A DNA stretch of 57,110 nucleotides. Source: an uncultured Planctomycetaceae bacterium. GTDB taxonomy: Bacteria; Planctomycetota; Planctomycetia; Planctomycetales; Planctomycetaceae. The stretch lies in the NCBI GenBank assembly GCA_943787265.1, contig CALSLT010000020.1:1-57110 (forward strand), read 5' to 3'. This document shows, piece after piece, positions 36,080-44,601 of this stretch. Within the stretch, counting starts at the first letter, position 1, and each line of letters starts with the position of its first letter. The notes under the pieces are model-generated. The model saw nothing but the letters and a program-made list of their open reading frames with translations, did no database searches and had not been told where the DNA came from. Both the position numbers and the translations under genes were made by a program.

Positions 36080-37387
36080 TCACGCCGCCTTCGAAGAACT
36101 CACTCGCGAAGTCAGCAAGTGAACTGCCGCGCTGAGCGTGTGCAGCGTTTCGTCCAGCGACGCGGTTGAGTCGTCGTTCTCCAGTCGAAGAATGATCGCC
36201 TGCTGAGTCTCAGCCAGTTGCCGCTGACTGACCGACATTTGATCGAGCGATTCGGCGAGCACTTTCTGAGCTGCGGTCTGTTGCGAAAGCGACTCTCGAC
36301 AACCAGCAAGCGATTGCGAAACTGCCGTACTGAGGGACGACTCCAGTTCGTTCTGATGTCGCAGCAAAGTCTCACCCCAGCTCGTCCGCAGCTCGCCGAG
36401 GTTCGACTCCCAAAGTGACACGTGTCTCGCCAGCAGAGTTTCTGTTTGAGCAAGCAGTCGCTGGGCAGCCGCTGATTCGGCTTCGACCAAAGGACTCGCC
36501 GCCTGTTCTTCCTCTGGGAAATAGTTCGTGACGAGGTCCAGGGCGAGGATTTCAACATCGGCCAGCACGGACTTCTGAGTTTTCTCAACAAACGCCGAAA
36601 AGAAAACCAGCACCAGCGACAGACTTAGCGACAACGCCGTCGTCCCGAATGCCACTCCCAGCCCGGACGCGACCATTCCGAAGGATGATTCCAGCTTGGC
36701 TGGATCAAGATTTTCGATCGCGTGCGTGATCCCGATGACCGTCCCCAGGAATCCGAGAATCGGCACTGCCCAGGTAATTGTTCGAACGAGGGCATAGCTG
36801 CCGTAAAGTTGTTCGCCTGCGAACTCGGCAAGGTATTCGAGGTGCGAGTTAAGCCCGGCGGCCGTCCGGCGGCCAAGGACGAACTTCGCGATCCCCTGGA
36901 ACCGCTGAGCCAACCACGTCTCTCGAGCCTTGCTCGGCAGCCGCGTGAAGGATTTGTTGAGCAAAGCGGCGTTCGAAACAGCGGACGAGCCTGCAGACTT
37001 CAGCTCGGGCTTCCACTTAAGAGCGTCACGGTCGGCACTGACGGACAACCATTTGCCGCCGAGAGCCGCCATTCCGATCCAGAAAAGAATCGTTGTCCCA
37101 TACGCCAACGGGTGGCCACAGAACAATGTTTCCAGCGAGGCTCGATAGCTCGGGACGACCGGCAGGACGACGTTGATCAATCCGAGGTAAAACAGTCCCG
37201 CGGCCGCCGCTCCCGTCAAAACAGGAGAACGGAACAGTGTCTCCGCGACCGAAGCCGACGGACGCTCATCCAGCGGAATTTCTTCCAACTGCAGATCATC
37301 GCTGCCGGATGTTTCGTGGACTGACGTCCCTGAGCGCGCAGGCTCGCCGCCTGCAATCTGACGATTCTCCACCCGATTTCTCCCCAT
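36080..37387 (-). CDS. MotA/TolQ/ExbB-family channel protein with coiled-coil tail
   Basis: 435 residues from ATG at 37387 (a TTG two codons earlier is possible; neither has a good ribosome site). Four membrane helices are visible at about 56-78, 92-113, 203-222 and 236-266. The last two carry the family signature: VPILGFLGTVIGITHAI and ASGLGVAFGTTALSLSLSLV. After the channel domain, about 130 residues of coiled coil (300-410, AQRLLAQTETLLARHVSLWE; VLAESLDQMSVSQRQLAETQ) extend into the cytoplasm, far beyond normal ExbB. It leads a three-gene operon with two ExbD-like genes and is expected to form the ion-conducting pentamer of that complex. A long-tailed MotA-like subunit recalls Zorya ZorA, but no defence genes follow. 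Confidence 0.82.
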   Translation of the reverse strand: MGRNRVENRQIAGGEPARSGTSVHETSGSDDLQLEEIPLDERPSASVAETLFRSPVLTGAAAAGLFYLGLINVVLPVVPSYRASLETLFCGHPLAYGTTILFWIGMAALGGKWLSVSADRDALKWKPELKSAGSSAVSNAALLNKSFTRLPSKARETWLAQRFQGIAKFVLGRRTAAGLNSHLEYLAEFAGEQLYGSYALVRTITWAVPILGFLGTVIGITHAIENLDPAKLESSFGMVASGLGVAFGTTALSLSLSLVLVFFSAFVEKTQKSVLADVEILALDLVTNYFPEEEQAASPLVEAESAAAQRLLAQTETLLARHVSLWESNLGELRTSWGETLLRHQNELESSLSTAVSQSLAGCRESLSQQTAAQKVLAESLDQMSVSQRQLAETQQAIILRLENDDSTASLDETLHTLSAAVHLLTSRVSSSKAA

Positions 37388-37584
37388 CCTCAAATATCGT
37401 CGAAGAAATCCAATTACGCAGCGCCGCCCTCACGACACAATCCGCGCAGAGTTTCCCCGACTGTCTCATTCGTCAGAATCGGCAAACTCAGCCGGCCGGG
37501 TCCACAAATTCGCGGAACGACTTCCGGAATCCGATATCGAGCGGCTCCGAAAGCACTCGGCCTCACAATTCACTCAGCCGTACA

Positions 37585-37680
37585 GAACACTAATTGACGC
37601 TAATCTTCGCTAATGAAGGTCTCAGTCGCAGGCTCACTTCCGTTGAGAAAATTAGCGTCAATCAGTGTTTATTAGTGTTC
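37585..37680. repeat. Inverted repeat (ATTGACGCTAAT family) within the purF upstream gap
   Basis: ATTGACGCTAAT (37593-37604) pairs with ATTAGCGTCAAT (37651-37662), and GAACACTAAT (37585-37594) pairs with ATTAGTGTTC (37671-37680). It is the main feature of the 437-bp divergent gap 37388-37824 between the ExbB-like operon and purF. No confident promoter was seen in that gap. Confidence 0.75.
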
Positions 37681-37824
37681 CTTCAAAACTGAGTTTTTAC
37701 GTCTCCACGCAGCATCCGGCCGGTGCATCTCGACTCAGTTGGTTGACGCGGCACGGCTCTGTACCATGCCGCCGACGGGCGTCGGGCCTTCTTCACCCCC
37801 ACACAATGTCTGAGCGGATCCACG

Positions 37825-39432
37825 ATGGCAGAGCTCTTTCACGAATGCGGAGTTGCCGCGGTTTACTACCTTGGCGATGGCGACCCGAGTCGTTTTTCGC
37901 CGGCTCAGGGGGACCAACAAGCGTCCCGACTGATCCCGCGAATTCTGCTCGACATCCAGAATCGCGGCCAGCTTTCCGCCGGCATGACGACATTCTGTGC
38001 CGGACGGAAACAATTGATCGATACTCACAAAGAGGTGGGATCGGTCAACGAAGTCTTCCAGATGGCCCACCACGATATTTACGACGGGCTGATGTCCGAA
38101 TACGCCGGCCCCGCTGCGATCGGCCACGTTCGATACGCCACCTGCGGAAAGGACGACCGCAGCTACGCTCAACCGTTCGAGCGGCATCACATCGAAAAAG
38201 CCAAATGGTTCAGCTTCGGCTTCAACGGCCAGCTCTCGAATTATCAGGAATTGCGTGCGGAGATTCTCCGGGACGATTCCTTCCACCTGGCTCGTGAAAC
38301 CGACACCGAAATTCTGATGCACATTCTGTCTCAGGAATTGCGGCAGGAAATCGAAACCGACGGTCAAACGAATCTGATCACCGTCCTGGAACGTCTTGCC
38401 CAACGGCTGGACGGTGCCTGGAACATCGTCTTCCTGAACGCTCTCGGCGACATGTTCGTCGCCCGCGACCCGCTCGGCATCAAGCCGATGTGCTACGCCA
38501 TTGAAGACAACATGTTTGCCGCCGCCAGCGAAAGCGTCGCCCTGTCAAACATGGGCTTCAGCGATGCCGCCATCCAGAGTCTGGAACCCGGCCACGCGAT
38601 CATCATTGAAAAAGGCGAACTGCGAATCGAGAAGTTTGCAGAAAGCCCGCGCAAAGCTCACTGCTTCTTCGAGTGGATTTACTTCGCCAACGTCGCCAGC
38701 ACGCTCGACGATCGAGGCGTCTATCTGACGCGAAAAGCTCTCGGCGAAGAACTGGCAGCCCAGGAAAAGGCGACGGGCATCGAAATCGACGAAGACACCG
38801 TCGTCGTCCCGGTGCCGGACACCGCCAAAGCCGCCGCCGACAGTATGGCCTACGCCCTGGGAGTGCCGTCGCTCGAAGGCCTGATCCGCAACCGCTACAT
38901 CGGCCGAACATTCATCGAAGGCCGCAACCGCGCCGAAAAAGTCCGCGCGAAGTACACACCTCTTCGAGAAGTTCTTGAGAACAAAAAAGTCATCCTGGTC
39001 GAAGACACCATCGTTCGATCCACAACGATGAAGGCGCTGATCTCGCAACTTCGTGAGCGCGGCAAGGTTCGCGAACTGCACGTTCGAGTCGCCTGCCCGC
39101 CGATCGTCGCTCCGTGCTTCTACGGCATCGACATGTCGACGATCAACGAGCTGTTCGCTCCGCAATTCCTGAACGGCGGCGAAATGAGTCTCGAAGTCGA
39201 AGCCGCGATGGCCAATAAGCTCGGCGCTGATAGCCTGAAGTATCTTCCCAAAGATGCCATCTCACGCTGCGTCGACCTGCCGGGTTCGAGCCTCTGCCAA
39301 GCCTGCGTCGACACCAAATACCCAACACCTTGCGGTCAGAAGTTGTACCAGCTCGCTTGGGACGCCAGCCTTAACGGCGACGACACCGGCGGCAGAACCT
39401 ACGACACGCCGCTGGTTACAACCCGAACTTAG
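37825..39432 (+). CDS. purF: Amidophosphoribosyltransferase
   Basis: 535 residues. First committed step of purine synthesis: transfers glutamine nitrogen to PRPP. The N-terminal nucleophile is Cys8 in FHECGVAAVYY, so a seven-residue propeptide would be cleaved as in the Bacillus-type enzyme. The glutaminase domain shows IGHVRYATCGKDD and FGFNGQLSNY. The phosphoribosyl site is VILVEDTIVRSTTMK, where most PurF have DDSIVRGTT. Cysteines at the positions of the Fe-S cluster ligands are present (KAHCFFEWIYFAN, PCFYGIDM, LCQACVDTKYP). The sequence is more divergent than typical PurF, so a PurF-like paralogue is possible. purE and purK lie about 10 kb away on the other strand. Confidence 0.87.
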   Translation: MAELFHECGVAAVYYLGDGDPSRFSPAQGDQQASRLIPRILLDIQNRGQLSAGMTTFCAGRKQLIDTHKEVGSVNEVFQMAHHDIYDGLMSEYAGPAAIGHVRYATCGKDDRSYAQPFERHHIEKAKWFSFGFNGQLSNYQELRAEILRDDSFHLARETDTEILMHILSQELRQEIETDGQTNLITVLERLAQRLDGAWNIVFLNALGDMFVARDPLGIKPMCYAIEDNMFAAASESVALSNMGFSDAAIQSLEPGHAIIIEKGELRIEKFAESPRKAHCFFEWIYFANVASTLDDRGVYLTRKALGEELAAQEKATGIEIDEDTVVVPVPDTAKAAADSMAYALGVPSLEGLIRNRYIGRTFIEGRNRAEKVRAKYTPLREVLENKKVILVEDTIVRSTTMKALISQLRERGKVRELHVRVACPPIVAPCFYGIDMSTINELFAPQFLNGGEMSLEVEAAMANKLGADSLKYLPKDAISRCVDLPGSSLCQACVDTKYPTPCGQKLYQLAWDASLNGDDTGGRTYDTPLVTTRT

Positions 39433-39462
39433 TTAGACATCACCACTACGGACCTTTTATGT

Positions 39463-39613
39463 CACCTCTCCCCCTTGGGGGAGAGGTCGCGGTCTCAGCC
39501 GCGGGTGAGGGGGTATTGTGTCTGACGTATTTCTCGATTGGCGACAATTTTCTGAGACGGAAACCCTCACCCGGCCCTGAGAGGCCGACCTCTCCTCCAA
39601 GCGGGTGAGGTGA
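39463..39613. repeat. Composite palindromic repeat (ACCTCTCCC family)
   Basis: A perfect hairpin, ACCTCTCCCCC-TT-GGGGGAGAGGT (39464-39487), is followed by GCGGTCTCAGCCGC and then by CCTCACCCGG, GAGAGGCCGACCTCTC and a closing AGGTGA complementary to the start. It fills most of the 296-bp gap between purF and the UbiA gene and may attenuate read-through. Confidence 0.75.
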
Positions 39614-39728
39614 TAATTCCCACGAAGTGGCGCGGCCCAGTCAGTTAAGCCGGAATTTTTCGTTTCTGCGTTAACTCGTGAGGCCAACCCCGGACATTGA
39701 GAAGCGTGAACTCCACCTTCCACCCAAC

Positions 39729-40661
39729 ATGGGAGCACGACTCGTGAGCGCGGCAACGTCGCCGGAAACACAGACACCTTCTTCAGGGCTCGGAGATCGC
39801 ATCCGCCAGCTTCTGGAGTTGGTCCGTTTCAGCCATACGGTCTTCGCCCTGCCCTTTGCTCTGTTGTCAGCCGCCATCGCCTGGTTTCGTCCAGACACGG
39901 TTTTCCTCTGGCAGGACCTTGTCGGAATTCTGCTCTGCATGGTCTTCGCAAGGTCCGCCGCGATGGCCTTTAATCGGCTCGTCGACGCTCGAATCGATGC
40001 AGGGAATCCTCGAACTGCCGAGCGACATATCCCCGCAGGAATCCTTTCTGCGAAGTCAGTCGCCCTGTTTACGATCGTCTGCTCAGCCGCGTTTATCGGC
40101 TCGACGCTGATCTTTTTGCCGAAGCAGCTTCCGATCATTCTGTCCGTGCCCGTCCTGCTGTTTCTGCTGAGCTATTCGTACGCCAAGCGGCTAACCGTGT
40201 GGTGTCATTACTGGCTGTCGACGGCGTTGATGCTATCTCCGATTGCCGCATGGATCGCGGTTCGCGACGAGTTTGCAATCGTACCGGCCCTGCTCGGTCT
40301 GGTGATTTTCTTCTGGGTCGGCGGATTCGACATTATTTACGCCTGCCAGGACGCAGACTTCGACCGAGACAGCAAACTCTTCAGCGTGCCTTCGCGCTGG
40401 GGGATCAAAGGAGCGTTGCGAATCGCTCTCGTCAGCCACATTCTGACCATCGCCGCGTTGTTCGGACTCTGGCACTTCGCCGGCTTCGGTACGATCTTCC
40501 TCGTTGGAGTCGTGGCCGTTTCCGCATTACTGATTTACGAGCACTCGCTTGTCAGCCCCGACAATCTGACTCGCGTGAACATCGCATTCTTCAACGTCAA
40601 CACGGCCGTCAGTTTTGGGCTGCTCGCGTTTGGCGTGGCCGATCTGATGATCACGACATAG
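39729..40661 (+). CDS. UbiA-like polyprenyltransferase (menaquinone, MqnP type)
   Basis: 310 residues from ATG at 39729; a GTG at 39678 would add 17 non-conserved residues. The intramembrane prenyltransferase has about eight helices and both diphosphate-binding motifs: NRLVDARID (NxxxDxxxD) in AMAFNRLVDARIDAGNPRT, and DADFDRD in YACQDADFDRDSKLFSVPSR. The motif set matches the 4-hydroxybenzoate/UbiA family branch used for menaquinone in the futalosine pathway, as expected for a planctomycete. It prenylates an aromatic acid at the membrane. No other mqn genes adjoin it, so the exact substrate is inferred. Confidence 0.87.
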   Translation: MGARLVSAATSPETQTPSSGLGDRIRQLLELVRFSHTVFALPFALLSAAIAWFRPDTVFLWQDLVGILLCMVFARSAAMAFNRLVDARIDAGNPRTAERHIPAGILSAKSVALFTIVCSAAFIGSTLIFLPKQLPIILSVPVLLFLLSYSYAKRLTVWCHYWLSTALMLSPIAAWIAVRDEFAIVPALLGLVIFFWVGGFDIIYACQDADFDRDSKLFSVPSRWGIKGALRIALVSHILTIAALFGLWHFAGFGTIFLVGVVAVSALLIYEHSLVSPDNLTRVNIAFFNVNTAVSFGLLAFGVADLMITT

Positions 40662-40695
40662 CCCCGCTCTGCTCTCTTTCGAACGGACTCGAAAC

Positions 40696-41817
40696 ATGCT
40701 TGATCCACGAATCCAAAAGCTCGCCGAACTGCTCATCGACCATAGCACTCAACTTCAGCCCGGCGAGAAAGTGCTGATCGAGGCCTTCGACCTGCCCGAT
40801 CCATCACTCGTCTGCTGCCTCGTTGAAGTCGCACGCGCCCGAGGCGGAATTCCAGTCGTCAGTTGGAAAAGCAACGCGATCGCTCGAAGCCTGCTGCACC
40901 ACGGCGACGACACCACGTTCGCTCTGCAGGGAAGCGTGGAAGCTCACACGATGGAGCAAATGGATGCTTACATCGGGATCCGCGGAGCAGCCAACAGCAA
41001 CGAATTCTCGGATGTCCCTTCCGAGCAGATGCAGCTCTTCCAGGAACACTGCTGGCAGAAGGTCCATCTCGAATTGCGAGTTCCGAAAACTAAATGGGTG
41101 GTCCTGAGATATCCGACGGCCTCAATGGCTCAATCCGCCGAAAAGAGCACCGAAGAATTCGAAGACTTCTATTTCAAAGTCTGCACTGCCGACTATCCAA
41201 AACTCTCCGAGAATCAGAAGCCTCTGCAGAAACGAATGGAAGCCGCAAAACAGGTTCGCATCGTCGCTCCGGACACCGACCTGACGTTTTCCATCGAAGG
41301 CATTCCGGTCGTTCCTTCCCACGGCCGACGCAATATTCCAGACGGCGAAATCTTCACGGCTCCAGTCCGAGACAGCGTCAACGGCGTCATCACCTACAAC
41401 ACAAAAACGCTGAATCAAGGAGTCGTCTTCGATCGAATTCGCTTCGAGTTCAAAGACGGAAAAATCGTTCACGCTGAATGCGCCAACGGTCAAACCAAAC
41501 GCCTGAACGAAATCCTCGACACCGACGAAGGGGCGAGGTACATCGGCGAGTGGTCGCTCGGGCTCAACAACGAAATCAACGAACCGATGCTGGACACGTT
41601 GTTTGACGAAAAGATCGGAGGCTCGCTGCACCTCACGCCAGGCAACGCTTACGACAACGCGGACAACGGAAATCGCAGCAAAGTCCACTGGGATATCGTC
41701 CTGATTCAGACGAAGGCTTATGGCGGCGGAGAAGTCTGGTTCGACGATGAACTGATCCGCAAAGACGGCTTCTTCCTTCCAGACGATCTTCAACCGCTGA
41801 ACGAAGGTCTGGCCTGA
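40696..41817 (+). CDS. M29-family aminopeptidase
   Basis: 373 residues, cytoplasmic metallo-aminopeptidase of the thermophilic AmpS/PepS family (M29). The N-terminal domain opens with LAELLIDHSTQLQPGEKVLI. Metal ligands of the family are visible: E in RRNIPDGEIFTAP, E in YIGEWSLGLNNEIN, H and Y in GGSLHLTPGNAYDN, and H/D in SKVHWDIVLI. It releases N-terminal amino acids from peptides. It lies 34 bp after the UbiA gene and may be co-transcribed with it, although no functional link is evident. Confidence 0.92.
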   Translation: MLDPRIQKLAELLIDHSTQLQPGEKVLIEAFDLPDPSLVCCLVEVARARGGIPVVSWKSNAIARSLLHHGDDTTFALQGSVEAHTMEQMDAYIGIRGAANSNEFSDVPSEQMQLFQEHCWQKVHLELRVPKTKWVVLRYPTASMAQSAEKSTEEFEDFYFKVCTADYPKLSENQKPLQKRMEAAKQVRIVAPDTDLTFSIEGIPVVPSHGRRNIPDGEIFTAPVRDSVNGVITYNTKTLNQGVVFDRIRFEFKDGKIVHAECANGQTKRLNEILDTDEGARYIGEWSLGLNNEINEPMLDTLFDEKIGGSLHLTPGNAYDNADNGNRSKVHWDIVLIQTKAYGGGEVWFDDELIRKDGFFLPDDLQPLNEGLA

Positions 41818-42055
41818 TCCGCCAGGCATTCGCCGTGGCAATTCTCCTGGCGAATGCAACAGACTTTGCTGATGTTTTTAGATTTCCGGAAAAGCTGCCA
41901 AGGTCACTTTTTCCCCCCCGTTTATTTTGGTTTAATCGAGGCCACACATCTTCAGCGAGACGACATTCGTTGGGTTCCGAGTAGAGTCCAACTCAAATCA
42001 TCTTGCGGATCTACTGAACTGAGAACCTGTCTGGTCTCATTTTTAAGGGATTGAA

Positions 42056-42355
42056 ATGCTGCACCACACCTGTGATCTGTGCGGGCAAAAAATTCAAGAG
42101 AAGCGATTCGTCACGCGAGTTGAGGTCTACCCGGCTTTTGACCCGGACGAAATCACGGAAGAAGACCTCGACCGAGACAACCTGTCGGAAATCTCAGAAA
42201 TGCTGGCCGATATGGAGCTGACCGGGGAACTCAACCTGGACAGTGCCGAGCCGAAGTCATTCCGCTTTGATCTGTGCCAGACATGCTGCCGCAACTACGC
42301 TAAAGATCCTCTGGGACGACACCGCACTGGAAGAATGCGTTTCAGCGAGAACTAG
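42056..42355 (+). CDS. Small zinc-ribbon-like protein
   Basis: 99 residues, acidic in the middle. Two cysteine pairs, TCDLCGQKI near the start (C6, C9) and LCQTCCRNY near the end, could hold one zinc ion. Between them are FVTRVEVYPAFDPDEITEED and SEISEMLADMELTGE. AAGGG lies seven bases before the ATG. The function is unknown; the pattern suggests a conserved small protein rather than an enzyme. The 238-bp gap upstream has a C7 tract but no clear promoter. Confidence 0.7.
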   Translation: MLHHTCDLCGQKIQEKRFVTRVEVYPAFDPDEITEEDLDRDNLSEISEMLADMELTGELNLDSAEPKSFRFDLCQTCCRNYAKDPLGRHRTGRMRFSEN

Positions 42356-42419
42356 AGTCTCGTCGAGTCGGCACAATTCTTCGGCAACAACGGAATGAAC
42401 GATTCAGAAAGGCGGAGCC

Positions 42420-42986
42420 TTGGCTGGAAAAAGTCGTCGAACGCGTCGAGTGCCTCGCACGGTCGTCGTTGCATTAGGGATTGTCATATTCCTGCTGCAG
42501 CGATTCGGAATCTGGGACCGCATCCAGAACCAGATCGACGCGGTTGTCCCCACACAGTCGGTGACCGACGACAAAGGATCGTGGCGTGTCATCCGAGTCG
42601 TCGATGGAGACACCCTGGTCCTTCAGAATGACGACCGAGTGCGGCTGATCGGTGTCGACACACCGGAAACCAAGCACCCGACTAAACCTGTTGAGCCATT
42701 CGGCCCCGAGGCATCGTCCTTCACGAAGCGAGCCGTCGAAGGCAAGGTCGTCCAACTGAAATTCGACCGCGAAAAACGTGACCGTTACCAGCGGCTACTG
42801 GCTTACGTTTACCTCGACGACTGGTGCCTCAACGAAGAAATCATTCGGGCCGGCTATAGCAAGTGCATCACCCGGTACCCCTTCGATCGATCAATGAAGG
42901 CCCGCTTCAAACTCGCCGAAGACGAAGCGAAAACTTCTCGCCGAGGTCTCTGGGGAACCTCACCGCGCGTCGCTGCGAAACCATAG
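42420..42986 (+). CDS. Thermonuclease-family (SNase) protein with N-terminal anchor
   Basis: 188 residues from a TTG with GGCGGAG just upstream. A basic start and one hydrophobic helix (TVVVALGIVIFLLQRFGIW) anchor or export it. The SNase domain follows: VIRVVDGDTLVLQNDDRVRL, then IGVDTPETKHP, FDREKRDRYQRLLAYVYLDD and EDEAKTSRRGLWG. The catalytic Arg/Glu/Arg set of staphylococcal nuclease appears to be present (R of RVRLIGVDTPE, the E of PET, and R of KRDRYQR). It is likely a Ca-dependent nuclease in the cell envelope. Confidence 0.88.
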   Translation: MAGKSRRTRRVPRTVVVALGIVIFLLQRFGIWDRIQNQIDAVVPTQSVTDDKGSWRVIRVVDGDTLVLQNDDRVRLIGVDTPETKHPTKPVEPFGPEASSFTKRAVEGKVVQLKFDREKRDRYQRLLAYVYLDDWCLNEEIIRAGYSKCITRYPFDRSMKARFKLAEDEAKTSRRGLWGTSPRVAAKP

Positions 42987-43008
42987 CAGGGAACGAATTC
43001 GTTCCCTG
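42987..43008. terminator. Perfect 22-bp palindrome between convergent genes
   Basis: CAGGGAACGAA followed at once by its own reverse complement. It starts at the base after the thermonuclease stop and lies 12 bp from the cpaF stop. It has no U-tract, so it is more likely a factor-dependent or protective hairpin, or a REP-like unit, than a classic terminator. Confidence 0.5.
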
Positions 43009-43020
43009 AATCGCAGCCGA

Positions 43021-44142
43021 CTACGCGTCCGGATTCTTCCAGACGGGCAGCGTGTGATTGATGTCGCCTTCCAAGCCTTGTTCGTAAGGCTCGCTTGCGA
43101 ACGTTGGCTGCTGGCCACAGAACTCCAGTTCAGAAATCAGATCTCCCGATTCAGAGCGACCACGCATTTGCGATTTGAAAATATCGTGAAATTGATATTC
43201 GTTGTTTGCTCCGAGTCCAAATGCCTCAGCCACACGAGTTACTTTCCGTGAGCCGTCATCGGCGAATCTGGAAAGCTGCACGATGACGTTGATCGCTGAC
43301 GCGACCTGTGCACGGGCGACGTAAACAGGAATGTCGACATCAGACATCAGCGAAAGCGTTTCAAGCCGCACGAGCGCATCGCGCGGTGACGTTGCATGAA
43401 CCGTCGTCAGACTTCCGGTGTGACCGCTGATCATCGACTGAACCATGTCGAGAGCCTCACCACCCCGGACTTCGCCTACTATAATTCGGTCAGGCCTCAT
43501 TCTGAGTGATGCTCGAAACAGATCCCGAATTGTCACTCCGCCGCGGCCGTAACTGTCAGCTTGTTGAGCTTCCAGATAAAGAGAATGCTTCTGAGCGAGC
43601 TTCAGCTCAGAACTGTCTTCAATGACGACGATCCGCTCGTTCTCCGGCACAGCGGTCGACACGGCGTTCAACATTGTCGTCTTACCTGTTCCGGTTCCGC
43701 CGGCAACAACGATGTTCTTCTTGAGACGAACACACAGCTCCAGAAACTCCTTCGCCTCTGCCGAGATACTTCCCAGCCGAACGAAGTCTTCCAGACTGAA
43801 AATGTCGCGTTTGAATTTTCGAATCGTCAGGTAGGTCCCGGTCCGCGAACTCGGTGGAATGACGGCGTGAACTCGCGAACCGCTCGGCAACCTGGCGTCC
43901 AGAATCGGACGATCGCGATCGATTTCTCGACCAACATACTGAGCGATGTTCGTGATCGCTGAAACCAGCGCGTCTTCGCTCTCGAACCGAGCATCCGTCT
44001 CGTACAGCTTTCCTCGCCGCTCGACATAAACCTCGCGGTAACCGTTAACCATGATTTCAGTGACCGTGTCGTCTTCCAGAAACTCCCGCAGCGGAGCCAG
44101 GAAGAATTCAAGGGTCGATTCAAACACTGATTCACGAGACAT
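43021..44142 (-). CDS. cpaF: CpaF-type secretion ATPase
   Basis: 373 residues from ATG at 44142, chosen for AAAGG upstream and alignment with the family; an earlier in-frame start adds a non-conserved stretch. It is a type II/IV secretion hexameric ATPase of the Tad pilus class: N-terminal domain (FLEDDTVTEIMVNGYREVYV), Walker A GGTGTGKT (148-155), Asp box VVIEDSSELKLAQ, Walker B region MRPDRIIVGEVRGGEALDM, and His box MISGHTGSLTTVHA. It powers Tad/Flp pilus assembly at the inner membrane. No tad, flp or cpa partners adjoin it in this window, so it is isolated. Confidence 0.92.
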   Translation of the reverse strand: MSRESVFESTLEFFLAPLREFLEDDTVTEIMVNGYREVYVERRGKLYETDARFESEDALVSAITNIAQYVGREIDRDRPILDARLPSGSRVHAVIPPSSRTGTYLTIRKFKRDIFSLEDFVRLGSISAEAKEFLELCVRLKKNIVVAGGTGTGKTTMLNAVSTAVPENERIVVIEDSSELKLAQKHSLYLEAQQADSYGRGGVTIRDLFRASLRMRPDRIIVGEVRGGEALDMVQSMISGHTGSLTTVHATSPRDALVRLETLSLMSDVDIPVYVARAQVASAINVIVQLSRFADDGSRKVTRVAEAFGLGANNEYQFHDIFKSQMRGRSESGDLISELEFCGQQPTFASEPYEQGLEGDINHTLPVWKNPDA

Positions 44143-44449
44143 TGTCAGCCTTTTCTCGACCTGAATACCGGCGATCTGCACGGCAAAAACCGACGCGACG
44201 ATCAACAAGAGGCAAGTGTATCGCGAAGCAGGTCACCATCCACCGTAAGCCCGTGCGGGGATTACAACTTCATTTCCAGTGAGCAATCGCTTCGACACAC
44301 GCGTGCCTTGCAGAATCTTCAACGAAATCTGGAAGTATCTTCAACGCGCGGACCATCTAGCGGCAAGATCTGCTGATTATTCGTCAACAAGCTGGAGTTT
44401 TGGAATTCGGCACGAAACCTGCTTAACCGACTTGTGAAACGCACCCGAG

Positions 44450-44481
44450 GTGGGACTGCCGGCTGGGAGGCCGGTTTCCAC
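44450..44481. repeat. Imperfect hairpin (GTGGGACTGCCGGC family)
   Basis: GTGGGACTGCCGGC (44450-44463) pairs imperfectly with GCCGGTTTCCAC (44470-44481) around TGGGAG. It sits next to another repeat family. Confidence 0.5.
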
Positions 44482-44498
44482 AATAACTGCATACGGAT

Positions 44499-44569
44499 GA
44501 GCCGTTGGCGCTAGCCTCGGACCTTCACAAAGTTGGAACTGCTTGGCCCGCGGCTAGCGCCGTCGGCTC
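44499..44569. repeat. Inverted repeat (GGCGCTAGCC family)
   Basis: GAGCCGTTGGCGCTAGCC (44499-44516) pairs with GGCTAGCGCCGTCGGCTC (44552-44569) with one mismatch, around a 35-nt loop. It is a strong stem typical of dispersed planctomycete palindromes. Confidence 0.8.
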
Positions 44570-44601
44570 AGGAATTCGCAATCTTGTCCCCGACGCATTG
44601 C

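Larger units (their letters stand above)
44143..44601. other. 459-bp intergenic region upstream of cpaF
   Basis: No gene is seen. It contains two palindromic repeat elements on its left-gene-distal side (44450-44481 and 44499-44569) and must include the cpaF promoter, for which no clear boxes were found. Confidence 0.5.

Noticed and set aside
32140..37387. Zorya anti-phage system
   Set aside because: ZorA-like channel with long tail is present, but the partners lack an OmpA-type domain and no ZorC/ZorD helicase or nuclease follows.
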